The notes: generated by a model from the letters alone, not told the origin. A stretch of DNA of 55,849 nucleotides from Alphaproteobacteria bacterium (GCA_021324545.1 JAJPIX010000015.1:1-55849); one strand, 5' to 3'. Shown: positions 28,766 to 37,244, numbered from the stretch's first letter. Translations and numbers: made by a program.

Positions 28766-29395
28766 ATGCCTGCCGCCGCCATCAGACCGGCCGAACGCTG
28801 GGCCCTGCCCGCCAGCCAGGCGCGCAGCCGCGCCACGCGCGCGCGGCTTCTTTCCGCCGCCGAAACGGTGTTCGCGGAAAAGGGCTATGACGGCGCGCGG
28901 CTCGCCGACATCGCTGACGAAGCGGGCTGCTCGGTCGGCGCCGTCTATTTCCGCTTCAAGGACAAGGATGCGCTGTTCTTCGCCATCGTCGAATCCTTCA
29001 TCGGGGAGGCGCGGCGCGGCCTGGCCGCGCTTTTGGGCGGCGCGGGGCATCTCGATCGCGATGACGTCGTGCGGCTGTTCGTGAATGCCGCGGCGCGCAA
29101 CTTCCGCCGGCACAAGGGCCTGTTTCGCGCCATCGTCGAGCGCGGCATCGAACATCCGCATGCGATGAAGACGATGATGGCGTTTCGCGACGAGCTGGCC
29201 GCCACGCTGGAGAAAGCGATCGGAAGCGGCGGAAAAGTTCCAAGCCTGCCCATCCGCGTCATGACGCAGATGATCTACGGCTTCATGCTGACGGGCGTTC
29301 TGAACAAACAGGCGCCCACGAAATTCGGCGATGCGCGCGCGATCGAAGAACTGGCCAGCGCCTGCATCGCCTATCTCGGCGCGGCCCTGTCATGA
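28766..29395 (+). CDS. TetR/AcrR-family transcriptional regulator
   Basis: 209 residues. The N-terminal DNA-binding domain is TRARLLSAAETVFAEKGYDG, then LADIADEAGCSVGAVYFRFKDKDALFFAI (helices 2-4). The C-terminal ligand domain is helical (VRLFVNAAARNFRRHKGLFR, ERGIEHPHAMKTMMAF). It likely binds the palindrome at 28732-28753 and represses both itself and the divergent DUF1330-like/sulfatase operon. It overlaps the next gene by four bases (ATGA), tying it to the isomerase-like gene and MBL hydrolase. Confidence 0.93.
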   Translation: MPAAAIRPAERWALPASQARSRATRARLLSAAETVFAEKGYDGARLADIADEAGCSVGAVYFRFKDKDALFFAIVESFIGEARRGLAALLGGAGHLDRDDVVRLFVNAAARNFRRHKGLFRAIVERGIEHPHAMKTMMAFRDELAATLEKAIGSGGKVPSLPIRVMTQMIYGFMLTGVLNKQAPTKFGDARAIEELASACIAYLGAALS

Positions 29396-30045
29396 CGCTT
29401 TCGATCGATCTTTTCTGGTCGTTCCGCAGCCCGTATTCGTATCTCGCCACGCCGCGCCTGTGCGAAATGGCGCGGCAGTACGATCTGGCCATCAACGTGC
29501 GGCCCGTCTATCCGCTGGCGGTGCGGTCGGGCGAGTTTTTCCGGCAGGTCCATCCGCTCTGGGTGCCCTATCTCATGCGCGATACCTGGCGCATCGCGCA
29601 GATGCTGGGCCTGCCCTACCGCTGGCCCCGGCCCGATCCGGTGAAGGTGGATCCCGCCACGCTGAAAGCCACGCCCGACCAGCCTTACATCCATCGCCTC
29701 ACGCGTCTTGGCTGCGCGGCGGCGGAAGCCGGGCGCGGCCTGCCGTTCCTTTTCGAGATCAGCCGCGTCATCTGGTCGGGCGAAATCGAAGGCTGGGACA
29801 GGGGCGATCATCTGGCGAAGGCGGCCGCGCGCGCCGGTCTCGATCTGGCTGAACTCGACAGAACGGTTTCCGGCGATCCGGAAAAATACGAAGCACTCAT
29901 TCAGGAGAACCAGGCGGCGCATCTGGCAGCGGGCCATTGGGGCGTGCCGACCACGGTATTTCAGGGCGAGCCGTTTTTCGGCCAGGACCGGATTGACGTT
30001 CTTCTCTGGCGGCTGAGGCAGAACGGCCTGAAGGAACGCCCATGA
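29392..30045 (+). CDS. 2-hydroxychromene-2-carboxylate isomerase-like (kappa-class GST/DsbA fold)
   Basis: 217 residues. The N-terminus SIDLFWSFRSPYSYLATPRL has the FxSPYSY motif of HCCA isomerases, with Ser as the glutathione-activating residue. WGVPTTVFQGEPFFGQDRID near the C-terminus is the GVP (cis-Pro) and GQDR block. Family members isomerise the ring-opened intermediate in naphthalene-type catabolism, but many homologues serve unknown aromatic or thiol reactions. It overlaps the TetR and the MBL genes by four bases each, a tight operon. Confidence 0.85.
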   Translation: MTLSIDLFWSFRSPYSYLATPRLCEMARQYDLAINVRPVYPLAVRSGEFFRQVHPLWVPYLMRDTWRIAQMLGLPYRWPRPDPVKVDPATLKATPDQPYIHRLTRLGCAAAEAGRGLPFLFEISRVIWSGEIEGWDRGDHLAKAAARAGLDLAELDRTVSGDPEKYEALIQENQAAHLAAGHWGVPTTVFQGEPFFGQDRIDVLLWRLRQNGLKERP

Positions 30046-31115
30046 AGCGCATCGCCCTTTGGGTTGCGCTTGCAGGCGTCGTCATCGTTGCGGGCGGCTG
30101 GCTCGCCACGCTGTCGCCGGATGTGGATGTCTGGCTTTATCGCCAGATGGCGCAGCGCGTCCTGCATGCGCCGCCGGTGCTGGCAAATCCCGGCGAACTG
30201 TCGGTGTTGTTGTGCGGCACCGGCTCGCCGCTGCCCGACCGCTCGCGCGCCGGCCCCTGCGCGCTGATTGCAGCGGGCGGCGATTATTATCTTGTGGATG
30301 CGGGCCTCGATTCCGCGCGCAACCTGATGCTCTGGCAAATCCCGCTGGATCGCATCCGCGGCGTGTTCCTCACGCATATGCATTCCGATCACATCGCGGA
30401 GCTGGGCGAAATCCGCCTGCAGACCTGGGTCGCGGGACGAAACGCGCCGTTGAAGGTTTACGGCCCGCCGGGGATCGAAACCGTGGTTGCCGGATTCAAC
30501 GAAGCCTATGCGCTGGATTCCGGTTATCGCACCGCCCATCACGGCGCGGCGTTCCTGCCGCCGGGCGCGGCGGCGCTTGCTGCCGTGCCGCTGCCGCTCG
30601 GCAATGCAGACGCGCGCGTCATGATGCTTGCCGGCGGGCTGAAGGTCACCGCGATCCGCGTCAACCACGGCCCCGTGAAGCCCGCCTATGGCTACCGCTT
30701 CGACTATAACGGCCGCAGCGTGGTCATCAGCGGCGACACCTCGCCCGATGAAAATCTCGCACGCGCGGCGCGCGGTGCAGACGTTCTGGTGCATGAAGCC
30801 CTGTCGCCGGAGCTAGTGGCCATTCTGGGTCATGCGTTGCAGGCGGCGGGGCGTGTGCGGACCGCCAAGATCATGCACGACATTCCCGGCTATCACACAA
30901 GCCCGGTCGATGCGGCGCGCATCGCCAATGAAGCCCATGTCAGGTTTCTGGTTTACACGCATCTGTTGCCGGTGCTGCCGGATGCCATCGCCGAACGCGC
31001 GTTTTTGCGCGGCGTGAGCGGCGTGCGGCCCGCGGGTGTGACGCTCGGGCAGGACGGCCTGCTCGTCCGCTTGCCACCGCACAGCGCCGAAATCGAGCAA
31101 AGCGTGGTTGAATGA
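30042..31115 (+). CDS. Membrane-anchored MBL-fold metallo-hydrolase (RNase Z/arylsulfatase-like)
   Basis: 357 residues. An N-terminal anchor or signal (residues 4-24) is followed by an MBL domain: LSVLLCGTGSPLPDRSRAGP, the zinc motif FLTHMHSDHIAELGE near residue 110, GYRFDYNGRSVVISGDTSP (third ligand) and FLVYTHLLP (last His). Resembles ElaC/RNase Z-type and arylsulfatase-type MBL hydrolases, but the export signal argues against tRNA processing. Probably periplasmic. It ends directly against the stop of tadA on the other strand. Confidence 0.85.
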   Translation: MKRIALWVALAGVVIVAGGWLATLSPDVDVWLYRQMAQRVLHAPPVLANPGELSVLLCGTGSPLPDRSRAGPCALIAAGGDYYLVDAGLDSARNLMLWQIPLDRIRGVFLTHMHSDHIAELGEIRLQTWVAGRNAPLKVYGPPGIETVVAGFNEAYALDSGYRTAHHGAAFLPPGAAALAAVPLPLGNADARVMMLAGGLKVTAIRVNHGPVKPAYGYRFDYNGRSVVISGDTSPDENLARAARGADVLVHEALSPELVAILGHALQAAGRVRTAKIMHDIPGYHTSPVDAARIANEAHVRFLVYTHLLPVLPDAIAERAFLRGVSGVRPAGVTLGQDGLLVRLPPHSAEIEQSVVE

Positions 31116-31565
31116 TTATCGCCGCGCCTGGAAGAACTGCCTGAGCAGTTGCGCCGCCGCGCCCGAATCTCCCGCGCGGGAAACCTGCGGACGGTGGTGA
31201 CAGGTCGGTTGCGCGAAAAACATGGGGCCATGCAGCACCGCCCCGCCCTTGGGGTCTTCCGCGGCAAACACCAGCCGCGCCACGCGCGCCAGGCTGATGG
31301 CGCCGGCGCACATCGCGCAGGGTTCCAGCGTGACGTAAAGCGTGGTGCCCATCAGCCGCTCGTTGCCGAGCCTTGCCGCGCCCTCGCGCAACACCAGCAT
31401 CTCCGCATGCGCCGTGGGATCGCGCAGCTCCACGATGCGGTTGCCGGAACGCGCGACGAGGGCGCCCGCGCCATCCACGAGCACGGCGCCCACCGGCACT
31501 TCGCCGCGTGCGGAGGCGCTTTGCGCTTCTTCCAGCGCCAGTGCTATGGCTTCTTCGTCTTTCAC
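31116..31565 (-). CDS. tadA: tRNA-specific adenosine-34 deaminase TadA
   Basis: 149 residues of the cytidine-deaminase fold. The zinc ligands and proton shuttle are H53-A-E55 in DPTAHAEMLVLREGA and P82-C-A-M-C86 in TLEPCAMCAGAISLAR. Deaminates the wobble A of tRNA-Arg(ACG) to inosine; essential in most bacteria. GTG start at 31565 with GGGAGGAG just upstream. The start is 11 bp from that of the divergent pseudouridine synthase, so promoters must overlap or lie inside the opposite gene. Confidence 0.94.
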   Translation of the reverse strand: MKDEEAIALALEEAQSASARGEVPVGAVLVDGAGALVARSGNRIVELRDPTAHAEMLVLREGAARLGNERLMGTTLYVTLEPCAMCAGAISLARVARLVFAAEDPKGGAVLHGPMFFAQPTCHHRPQVSRAGDSGAAAQLLRQFFQARR

Positions 31566-31576
31566 GGACTCCTCCC

Positions 31577-32323
31577 TTGGCCGACGATAGCACGCAGAGC
31601 GGCGAACGCATTTCCAAGATCATCGCGCGCGCCGGAATCTGCTCCCGGCGGGATGCCGAAAAGCTGATCGAACAGGGCCGCGTCACGCTGGATGGCAGGA
31701 AAGTCACCGAGCAGGGCACGCGCGCCGGCGAACATCAGGTGGTGGCGGTGGATGGCGCACCGCTGGCCGAACCAGAGGCCGCGCGGCTGTGGCGTTATCA
31801 CAAGCCCGCGGGACTGGTGACGACGCACCGCGATCCCAAGGGCCGGCCGACCGTATTCGACAGCCTGCCCAAAATCCTTCCGCGCGTGGTTTCGGTGGGA
31901 CGGCTGGACGTCAACTCCGAAGGGCTGTTGCTCCTCACCAACGATGGCGCGCTGGCGCGCCAGCTCGAGCTGCCGGCGTCAGGCTGGGTGCGCAAATACC
32001 GCGTGCGCCTGTTCGGCAAGGTCACGCAGGCCGATCTCGACAGGCTGGCGCAAGGCCGCACCATCGGCGGGGTCCGCTACGCTCCGGTCACCGCCACGCT
32101 GGAGCGCAGCAAGGGCGTCTATTCCTGGGCGAGCGTAACGCTGAAGGAAGGCAAGAACCGCGAAGTGAAGCGCCTGATGGAATCGCTGGGGCTCAAGGTG
32201 GCGCGGCTGATCCGCGTGCAGTTCGGGCCGTTCCATCTGGGCCAGCTGGCCGAGGGCGCGGTGGAGGAGATTGCGCCCAAAATCTGGCGCGAGCAGCTTG
32301 GCCTGAAGAAAAAACCGAAATAA
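31577..32323 (+). CDS. RluB/RsuA-family 23S rRNA pseudouridine synthase
   Basis: 248 residues. An N-terminal S4 domain (ERISKIIARAGICSRRDAEK) is followed by the catalytic domain: YHKPAGLVTTHRDPKGRPTV, then GRLDVNSEGLLLLTNDG, which holds the catalytic Asp, and the C-terminal LKEGKNREVKRLMESLGL. This arrangement is RluB-like. TTG 31577 is the only start that keeps the S4 domain and lies outside tadA; no clear ribosome binding site is visible because that stretch is the complement of the tadA one. The protein is K-rich at the end. Confidence 0.9.
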   Translation: MADDSTQSGERISKIIARAGICSRRDAEKLIEQGRVTLDGRKVTEQGTRAGEHQVVAVDGAPLAEPEAARLWRYHKPAGLVTTHRDPKGRPTVFDSLPKILPRVVSVGRLDVNSEGLLLLTNDGALARQLELPASGWVRKYRVRLFGKVTQADLDRLAQGRTIGGVRYAPVTATLERSKGVYSWASVTLKEGKNREVKRLMESLGLKVARLIRVQFGPFHLGQLAEGAVEEIAPKIWREQLGLKKKPK

Positions 32324-32399
32324 TTCGTCACCGTCTTCCGGGCCGCCATGCGCGAATGCGCGTTGCGCAAACCGGAGCACGCGCGTAACAGAGCGCGCC

Positions 32400-33632
32400 A
32401 TGCGCGCACCGACTCAGGGCCCGGCCGCCGTGCAGGGAACGGTTTACACCGTGATCCTGGCGATCGCCTTCTGCCACACCCTCAACGACATGATGCAGTC
32501 GATGCTCGTGGCGATCTACCCGAACCTGAAGCAGACCTTCGATCTCGACTTCGCGCATATCGGGCTGGTTACGCTCACCTTCCAGCTCACCGCCTCGCTG
32601 TTGCAGCCGCTGGTCGGCCTTTATACCGACCGGCGAGCGCTGCCCTTTGCGCTGCCCACCGCGATGGTGTTCACCTTCATCGGCCTGCTGCTTCTGGCCT
32701 TTGCACCGAACTATCCGCTGCTCCTTCTGGCAGCGGGAACGGTGGGCCTGGGCTCGTCGGTATTCCACCCCGAATCCTCCCGCGTGGCGCACATGGCGGC
32801 AGGACACAGGCGCGGGCTTGCGCAGTCGCTGTTCCAGACGGGCGGAAGCGTGGGCACCGCGCTCGGCCCGCTGATCGCGGCGCTTGTCGTTACGGCCGGT
32901 CATCGCACGGGCGTGGCCTGGTTCTCGCTCGCCGCATTCCTCGCCATCGCCATTCTCACGGCGGTGGGCATCTGGTACCGCAACCACGGCCTGGCGCGCG
33001 CTGCCCACCACGCGATGCGCCGGCATGTGGAATTGCCGCGCGCGAAGGTGCGGCTGGCGCTGGTCATCCTGGTGGTGCTGATGTTTTCGAAGTTCTTCTA
33101 TCTGTCCAGCATCGGCAGCTATTTCACTTTCTATGTGATCCACAAATTCGGCGTGTCGGTTTCCGCCGCCCAGCTCTATCTCTTCGCGTTTCTGTCGGCA
33201 TCGGCCGTGGGCACCGTTCTGGGCGGGCCGCTGGGCGACCGCTTCGGCCGCAAGCATCTGATCTGGGCTTCGATCCTGGGCTGCCTGCCATTCACGCTGG
33301 CCATGCCTTATGCCGGGCCGTTGTGGACGGGAATTTTCAGCGTGTGCGCCGGGCTTGTTCTTTCATCCGCCTTTCCGGCGATGGTGGTGTACGGACAGGA
33401 GCTGCTCCCCGGCCGCGTGGGCATGATCAGCGGCATGTTCTTCGGGCTGTCGTTCGGGCTGGGCGGATTGGGCGCGGCCTTGCTGGGCGTGCTGGCCGAC
33501 CACACCAGCATCGCATTCGTCTATCACGTCTGCGCGTTTCTGCCGGCGCTGGGATTGCTGGCCGCCTTCCTGCCCGATCTGGCGCAGGAAAAACCGTTGC
33601 CGCCTGACCGAGGCCATCTGTCTGGACCTTGA
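32400..33632 (+). CDS. MFS transporter, fosmidomycin-resistance (Fsr) type
   Basis: 410 residues, 12 predicted membrane helices. FCHTLNDMMQSMLVAIYPNL at the start of helix 1, GLGSSVFHPESSRVAHMAAG and RGLAQSLFQTGGSVGTALGP in the middle, and GGPLGDRFGRKHLIW (MFS loop motif) in the second half are those of Fsr-type exporters. Exports a small amphipathic compound; fosmidomycin itself is only the family name. The last ~12 residues (PLPPDRGHLSGP) run into DNA that in another frame encodes an antitoxin-like remnant, so the native C-terminus may have been replaced. Confidence 0.88.
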   Translation: MRAPTQGPAAVQGTVYTVILAIAFCHTLNDMMQSMLVAIYPNLKQTFDLDFAHIGLVTLTFQLTASLLQPLVGLYTDRRALPFALPTAMVFTFIGLLLLAFAPNYPLLLLAAGTVGLGSSVFHPESSRVAHMAAGHRRGLAQSLFQTGGSVGTALGPLIAALVVTAGHRTGVAWFSLAAFLAIAILTAVGIWYRNHGLARAAHHAMRRHVELPRAKVRLALVILVVLMFSKFFYLSSIGSYFTFYVIHKFGVSVSAAQLYLFAFLSASAVGTVLGGPLGDRFGRKHLIWASILGCLPFTLAMPYAGPLWTGIFSVCAGLVLSSAFPAMVVYGQELLPGRVGMISGMFFGLSFGLGGLGAALLGVLADHTSIAFVYHVCAFLPALGLLAAFLPDLAQEKPLPPDRGHLSGP

Positions 33633-33876
33633 CATTGCGGTCCAGGGAGATTCGTTTGACGAGGTAAGGGCGCTTCTCAAAGAGGCAATCTCCACTTACC
33701 TGGAGGATGCCCAAAAGGAAGAACCCGCGACACGCGATCGTCTCTTAAACCGTCGGGTCCCGCTGCATACGCGTTTGGGATATGCTGCTCGGCTCGCTTG
33801 GCATGCGTTGCGTAATCGTCCGCGAGATGATGGCGACAGCTTGCAAGCGAGCTTCGAGTTGCCTTGCCACGCCTGA
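33607..33876 (+). pseudogene. 5'-truncated HicB-like antitoxin remnant
   Basis: An open frame of about 89 codons with no start: it reads TEAICLDLDIAVQGDSFDEV and continues RALLKEAISTYLEDAQK, LLNRRVPLHTRLGYAARLAW to a TGA at 33874. The first part looks like the ferredoxin-like half of HicB-type antitoxins (strand, DIAVQGDSF turn, helix). The expected first 20 or so residues are missing because the frame enters the end of the MFS gene in another phase. I read this as a deletion remnant. The family call is from pattern recognition only. Confidence 0.45.
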
Positions 33877-33938
33877 AGTGCACATTCCGCGAATTTATCG
33901 ACATAATTGCGGCGCATGGCTTCGTCGAGATTAGGCAT
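33696..33938 (-). CDS. Small ORF antisense to the HicB-like remnant, doubtful
   Basis: 80 codons starting MPNLDEAMRRNYVDKFAECA with GGAGG four bases before the ATG. The first 25 residues look protein-like; the rest is arginine/serine-rich and antisense to the HicB-like frame. It could be a fragment of another degraded gene or chance. No family recognised. Confidence 0.22.
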   Translation of the reverse strand: MPNLDEAMRRNYVDKFAECALQAWQGNSKLACKLSPSSRGRLRNACQASRAAYPKRVCSGTRRFKRRSRVAGSSFWASSR

Positions 33939-33970
33939 GGCGCCTCCAGCCATCGCCGATACCGGGGCGA

Positions 33971-34051
33971 ATGGGCGATTACATCAAGCCCGATACGCTG
34001 CGATCCATGATCCGGCAGAGCCGGTTCCCGAAAAACCTGTTCCGCAAATAG
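33971..34051 (+). pseudogene. Possible HicA-like toxin C-terminal remnant
   Basis: 26 codons, MGDYIKPDTLRSMIRQSRFP and six more residues to a TAG. The IKPDTLRSMIRQ stretch resembles the C-terminal helix of HicA/YcfA mRNA interferases (typically GTLRSIIRQAG). Nothing else of a HicA gene is present. It is plausible only because a HicB-like remnant lies 95 bp upstream. Confidence 0.3.
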
Positions 34052-34080
34052 CCATTCCTGGCATTTTCACAACGACGGCG

Positions 34081-34671
34081 TCATTGCAGCAGCGCATACC
34101 CCATCGTGTGGCATTGGCCGATGCCGCACTGGAGCAGCACCGCCACCAGGTTCACCGCGGCCAGCGCGATCACATAAAGGCTCGCCGCGCTTCCGATGCG
34201 CTTGAGGATGGGGAAGGCGCCGGCGGGAATTTTCGGCAGGTCCATGTCGCCCCCCAGCACGCAAAGCTGCACCGCATAGGCCATCAGGAGGAACAGCGTG
34301 ATGATGATGGACCACACCGGCATGTGAATCCCGAACACCGCCGAGCCGATATAGGCGTGGCCTTCGCGCGGATAGATGTCGAGCAGCGTCTGCCTGACCG
34401 ACACGATCAGCAGAAAGATCGCGCACAGCAGGCTCAGGCCCACGTTGCGGTAGGAAAAGCCGTTGCGGAAATCCAGGATGATGCCGAAGCAGATGCCGAA
34501 CATCGCCACGCGCTGCAGCAGGCACAGCGGACAGGGCAATTCGCCATCCCCGAACTGGAAGGCCAGCGCCGCCGTCAGGATTGCGGCAAAGGTCAGCAGA
34601 ATGAGCAGCTGATAGACATAATTGCCGAACGCCAGATCGCTTTCGAGCTCCGCGGAATGATGCCGGCTCAT
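34081..34671 (-). CDS. Disulfide bond formation protein B
   Basis: 196 residues, about five hydrophobic segments. The first periplasmic Cys pair is in PCPLCLLQRVAMF near residue 47, the DsbB quinone-linked CxxC. The GHAYIGSAVFGIHMPVWSI loop follows, then CVLGG and a C-terminal CGIGQCHTM, which offer the second cysteines in non-standard places. By family it reoxidises a DsbA partner and passes electrons to ubiquinone. No dsbA is nearby. ATG 34671; the small membrane protein ends two bases upstream. Confidence 0.85.
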   Translation of the reverse strand: MSRHHSAELESDLAFGNYVYQLLILLTFAAILTAALAFQFGDGELPCPLCLLQRVAMFGICFGIILDFRNGFSYRNVGLSLLCAIFLLIVSVRQTLLDIYPREGHAYIGSAVFGIHMPVWSIIITLFLLMAYAVQLCVLGGDMDLPKIPAGAFPILKRIGSAASLYVIALAAVNLVAVLLQCGIGQCHTMGYALLQ

Positions 34672-34673
34672 GC

Positions 34674-34880
34674 TCAGCCCTCCGCCGCAAGCGGGAGAAG
34701 CGTGCGCTCCACCGTGATCCACGGCATCGCAAAGCCGTATTTCGGGCTGTAAACCTCCCACAGGAAAAGGCCCGCCGACAGAACCAGGCACAGGATCAGC
34801 GCGGCAATCGCCAGCCGCTCGCGGTCGAACCAGGCAAGCGCCAGCGCCGCGACCAGAACCGCAAAAATCAGAAGCATCAT
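34674..34880 (-). CDS. Small two-helix membrane protein upstream of dsbB
   Basis: 68 residues, MMLLIFAVLVAALALAWFD and IAALILCLVLSAGLFLW are hydrophobic helices, ending with a soluble tail. Two bases separate it from dsbB, so they are surely co-transcribed. Small proteins of this kind (possibly DUF5993) are often found beside DsbB genes, but I am not certain of the family. A role as a DsbB partner is an inference. Confidence 0.65.
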   Translation of the reverse strand: MMLLIFAVLVAALALAWFDRERLAIAALILCLVLSAGLFLWEVYSPKYGFAMPWITVERTLLPLAAEG

Positions 34881-34992
34881 GCGAAGGCTCCCCTGCCCGG
34901 CCCGCGGCCGATTCCCCTTCGCACTCTAGCACCCTTCGCAGACCCCGATATGGCGCCCACCGCCGGCGCCATTGCGGCAATGCCGGATGATG

Positions 34993-36738
34993 TTATGCCG
35001 CGGCCGCCGGCTCGCGCGCCTTCTGGGCCGGCGAACCGCCAAGGATCTGTTCGGCCGCTTTCAGGCCTTCGGCGAAGCTGGGAAGCCGCAACACGGGCAC
35101 ATCCATGCTGCGCAGCGCCGCAGCCGGTTGCGCCCTGAGCTCCGAGAGGATCACGGTTGTGGCGTTGGCGTTTGCGGTCCGCACGAAGCGCTTGAGCGCC
35201 GCCGCCCCCGTCGCATCGATCAGCGGCACGTCCGCCATGCGCAGGATCAGCACCTTCGGATAGCCGCCGCTGCGCGACAGCAGCTCTTCGAACTCCATGG
35301 CGGCTGCAAAGAAGAAGGGCCCGCTCAGCGCGAACACCTCGACCCCTGCGGGAAAATTCGCGCGCGGCAGGGCATTGCGGTTGGGCTCGGCGAACTCGTC
35401 CACATCTTCCGCCACCACGGGCAACAGCGCCCGGGCTTCGGCGGCCTGGGCCATGTTGTGCGCGAAAGCGATCGAAGCCAGCACCACGCCGGCCGCAATC
35501 GCCACCGACAGATCCACGAACACGGTCAGGAAAAAGGTGACCAGCAGCACCGCGCGATCGCTTGCCTGACCCTGCAGGATCAGCGCGAACACGCGCGCCT
35601 CCGCCATTTTCCAGCAGACGACGGCCAGCACCGCGGCCAGCGCCGCCAGCGGAATGTATGCGCCCAGCGGCGCAAACAGCGCCATCATGGAAAGGATCGC
35701 GGCCGAATGGGCGATTCCGGCCACGGGCGAGCGCGCGCCCGCGCGGATGTTGGTGGCCGTGCGCGCGATGGCCCCGGTTGCGGGAATTCCGCCCATGACG
35801 GCGCTTGCGATGTTGGCGATGCCCTGCGCCACCAGCTCGCAGTTGGCGCGATGCCTGCGCCCGGTCATGCCGTCGGCCACAACGGCCGAAAGAAGCGATT
35901 CAATGCCGCCGAGTGCGAAAATCGTGAACGCGGCGGGAAACAGCTTGCGCATCCCCGCAAGCGACAACACCGGCACATGGGGCTCAGGCAGGCCCGATGG
36001 AATTCCGCCGAACCGCGTTCCGATGGTGGTCACGGGAATGTGGAAGAGCCAAACCAGCAGGCTGGCCGCCGCGATCGCGATGAGAAAAGCCGGAAAGCGC
36101 GGTGCAAACCGCTGGATGAGAAGAATGAGCCCGAGCGTGACGACCGCGATGGCAAGCGCCGACGAATTGAAGGTGCCGATCGCGTTCCAGTATGTCAGCA
36201 GCTTGCCGGGAATGTCGGCCGGCACATGGGCGATGGAAAGCCCAAGGATGTCGCCGATCTGGCTGGCGAAGATCACCACCGCGATCCCCGACGTGAATCC
36301 CGTCACGACGGGAAAGGGGATGTATTTGATATAGGTGCCAAGCCGCAGCAGCCCGGTCGCGATGAGAAGCACCCCCGCCATCAATGTGGCGGCGATCAGG
36401 CCCTCATATCCGAATTGCGCGACGATTCCGGCCACGACCACGACGAATGCCCCCGTCGGTCCCGCGATCTGGAAACGGCTGCCGCCGAACAGCGCCACCA
36501 GCGTGCCGGCCACGACGGCGGTAAAAAGCCCGCGGCCCGGCTCAACCCCGCTGGCAATGGCCAGCGCCAGCGAGAGCGGAAGCGCAACCACCGCCACCGT
36601 CAGGCCCGCAAAGAGATCGGCCCGCGCTTCGGCCCAGCCGTAGCCTTCGCGCCAGCAGGTCACGAGCTTGGGTACGAACATATGCCAGGCCGAGCCCGGC
36701 CGGGCTGCGAGGCGCGCCGCTAAGATACTGTTATTCAT
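34993..36738 (-). CDS. SulP-family anion transporter with STAS domain
   Basis: 581 residues: about 11-14 membrane segments with the SulP motifs VVALPLSLALAIASGVEPGR and FQIAGPTGAFVVVVAG near the N-terminus, GGIPATGAIARTATNIRAG in the middle, and a C-terminal STAS domain (about 450-560) with VLILRMADVPLIDATGAAAL. Carries sulfate, bicarbonate or dicarboxylates; no carbonic anhydrase fusion is seen. ATG 36738. Divergent from the small membrane gene across an AT-rich 86-bp gap. Confidence 0.92.
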   Translation of the reverse strand: MNNSILAARLAARPGSAWHMFVPKLVTCWREGYGWAEARADLFAGLTVAVVALPLSLALAIASGVEPGRGLFTAVVAGTLVALFGGSRFQIAGPTGAFVVVVAGIVAQFGYEGLIAATLMAGVLLIATGLLRLGTYIKYIPFPVVTGFTSGIAVVIFASQIGDILGLSIAHVPADIPGKLLTYWNAIGTFNSSALAIAVVTLGLILLIQRFAPRFPAFLIAIAAASLLVWLFHIPVTTIGTRFGGIPSGLPEPHVPVLSLAGMRKLFPAAFTIFALGGIESLLSAVVADGMTGRRHRANCELVAQGIANIASAVMGGIPATGAIARTATNIRAGARSPVAGIAHSAAILSMMALFAPLGAYIPLAALAAVLAVVCWKMAEARVFALILQGQASDRAVLLVTFFLTVFVDLSVAIAAGVVLASIAFAHNMAQAAEARALLPVVAEDVDEFAEPNRNALPRANFPAGVEVFALSGPFFFAAAMEFEELLSRSGGYPKVLILRMADVPLIDATGAAALKRFVRTANANATTVILSELRAQPAAALRSMDVPVLRLPSFAEGLKAAEQILGGSPAQKAREPAAAA

Positions 36739-36789
36739 TGACTATTTTGGACGACTCGGGGCCAGACGCGAATTACTTATTGCTGTATA

Positions 36790-36819
36790 ACTACTATTGA
36801 TGTAAGAAACATTAGTAGT
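36790..36819. promoter_or_regulatory. Imperfect inverted repeat in the AT-rich sulP/36825 gap
   Basis: ACTACT and AGTAGT face each other with 18 bases between, extended inside by GATG and CAT. The dyad ends five bases before ATG 36825. The whole 36739-36824 gap is strikingly AT-rich for this genome, as expected of a promoter/operator region. Confidence 0.4.
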
Positions 36820-36824
36820 AAAAT

Positions 36825-37244
36825 ATGAAACATGGTTATCGGGCGTTTACCATGCAGAGCGGCTTCCTGATCGGCGTGCTGGTGGCGGCAATTGCCGCCG
36901 CGGTTTTGGTCTTCGGAATTGCAGCAGCGAAAAGAAGGCGCCACATGCTGCCGCTAAACGATGCCGCGAGCGCCGCCTATGACGCCGCAAGGCGCGAAGG
37001 CATGGTGATTGCCGGCGTGGCCGAGGATGCGGGCGGGGCGCCGGGCGCGCTGGCCTGGTTTGTGCGCAGCATTGCAGGAGTTGTTCCCGTCTATGAAAGC
37101 CGCAGCGGCAACGGACCGTTTCTCAGGCTTGACCGGACGCGCACGACGCGGGCCGACGCAGACGTTGGCACCGGCGAGCAATCGCTTTACATACAGAAGC
37201 GGGATCTCAAATCCTACATCCGCTGGGCGCGCTCCATGCAATAG
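36825..37244 (+). CDS. Small single-helix membrane protein, unknown
   Basis: 139 residues; no family recognised. One strong hydrophobic helix near residues 12-34 (GFLIGVLVAAIAAAVLVFGI) followed by a KRRRH stop-transfer, so the rest (about 100 residues, basic and soluble) is probably cytoplasmic. An in-frame ATG at codon 10 just before the helix is an alternative start. The C-terminus SLYIQKRDLKSYIRWARSM is strongly cationic. The upstream region is AT-rich with an inverted repeat. An XRE-type regulator follows after 99 bp. Confidence 0.65.
   Translation: MKHGYRAFTMQSGFLIGVLVAAIAAAVLVFGIAAAKRRRHMLPLNDAASAAYDAARREGMVIAGVAEDAGGAPGALAWFVRSIAGVVPVYESRSGNGPFLRLDRTRTTRADADVGTGEQSLYIQKRDLKSYIRWARSMQ

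Noticed and set aside
34972..36723. A 583-codon plus-strand frame opposite SulP
   Set aside because: The composition is rich in Arg, His, Gln and Asp without domains, while the minus strand encodes a full SulP transporter with STAS domain.
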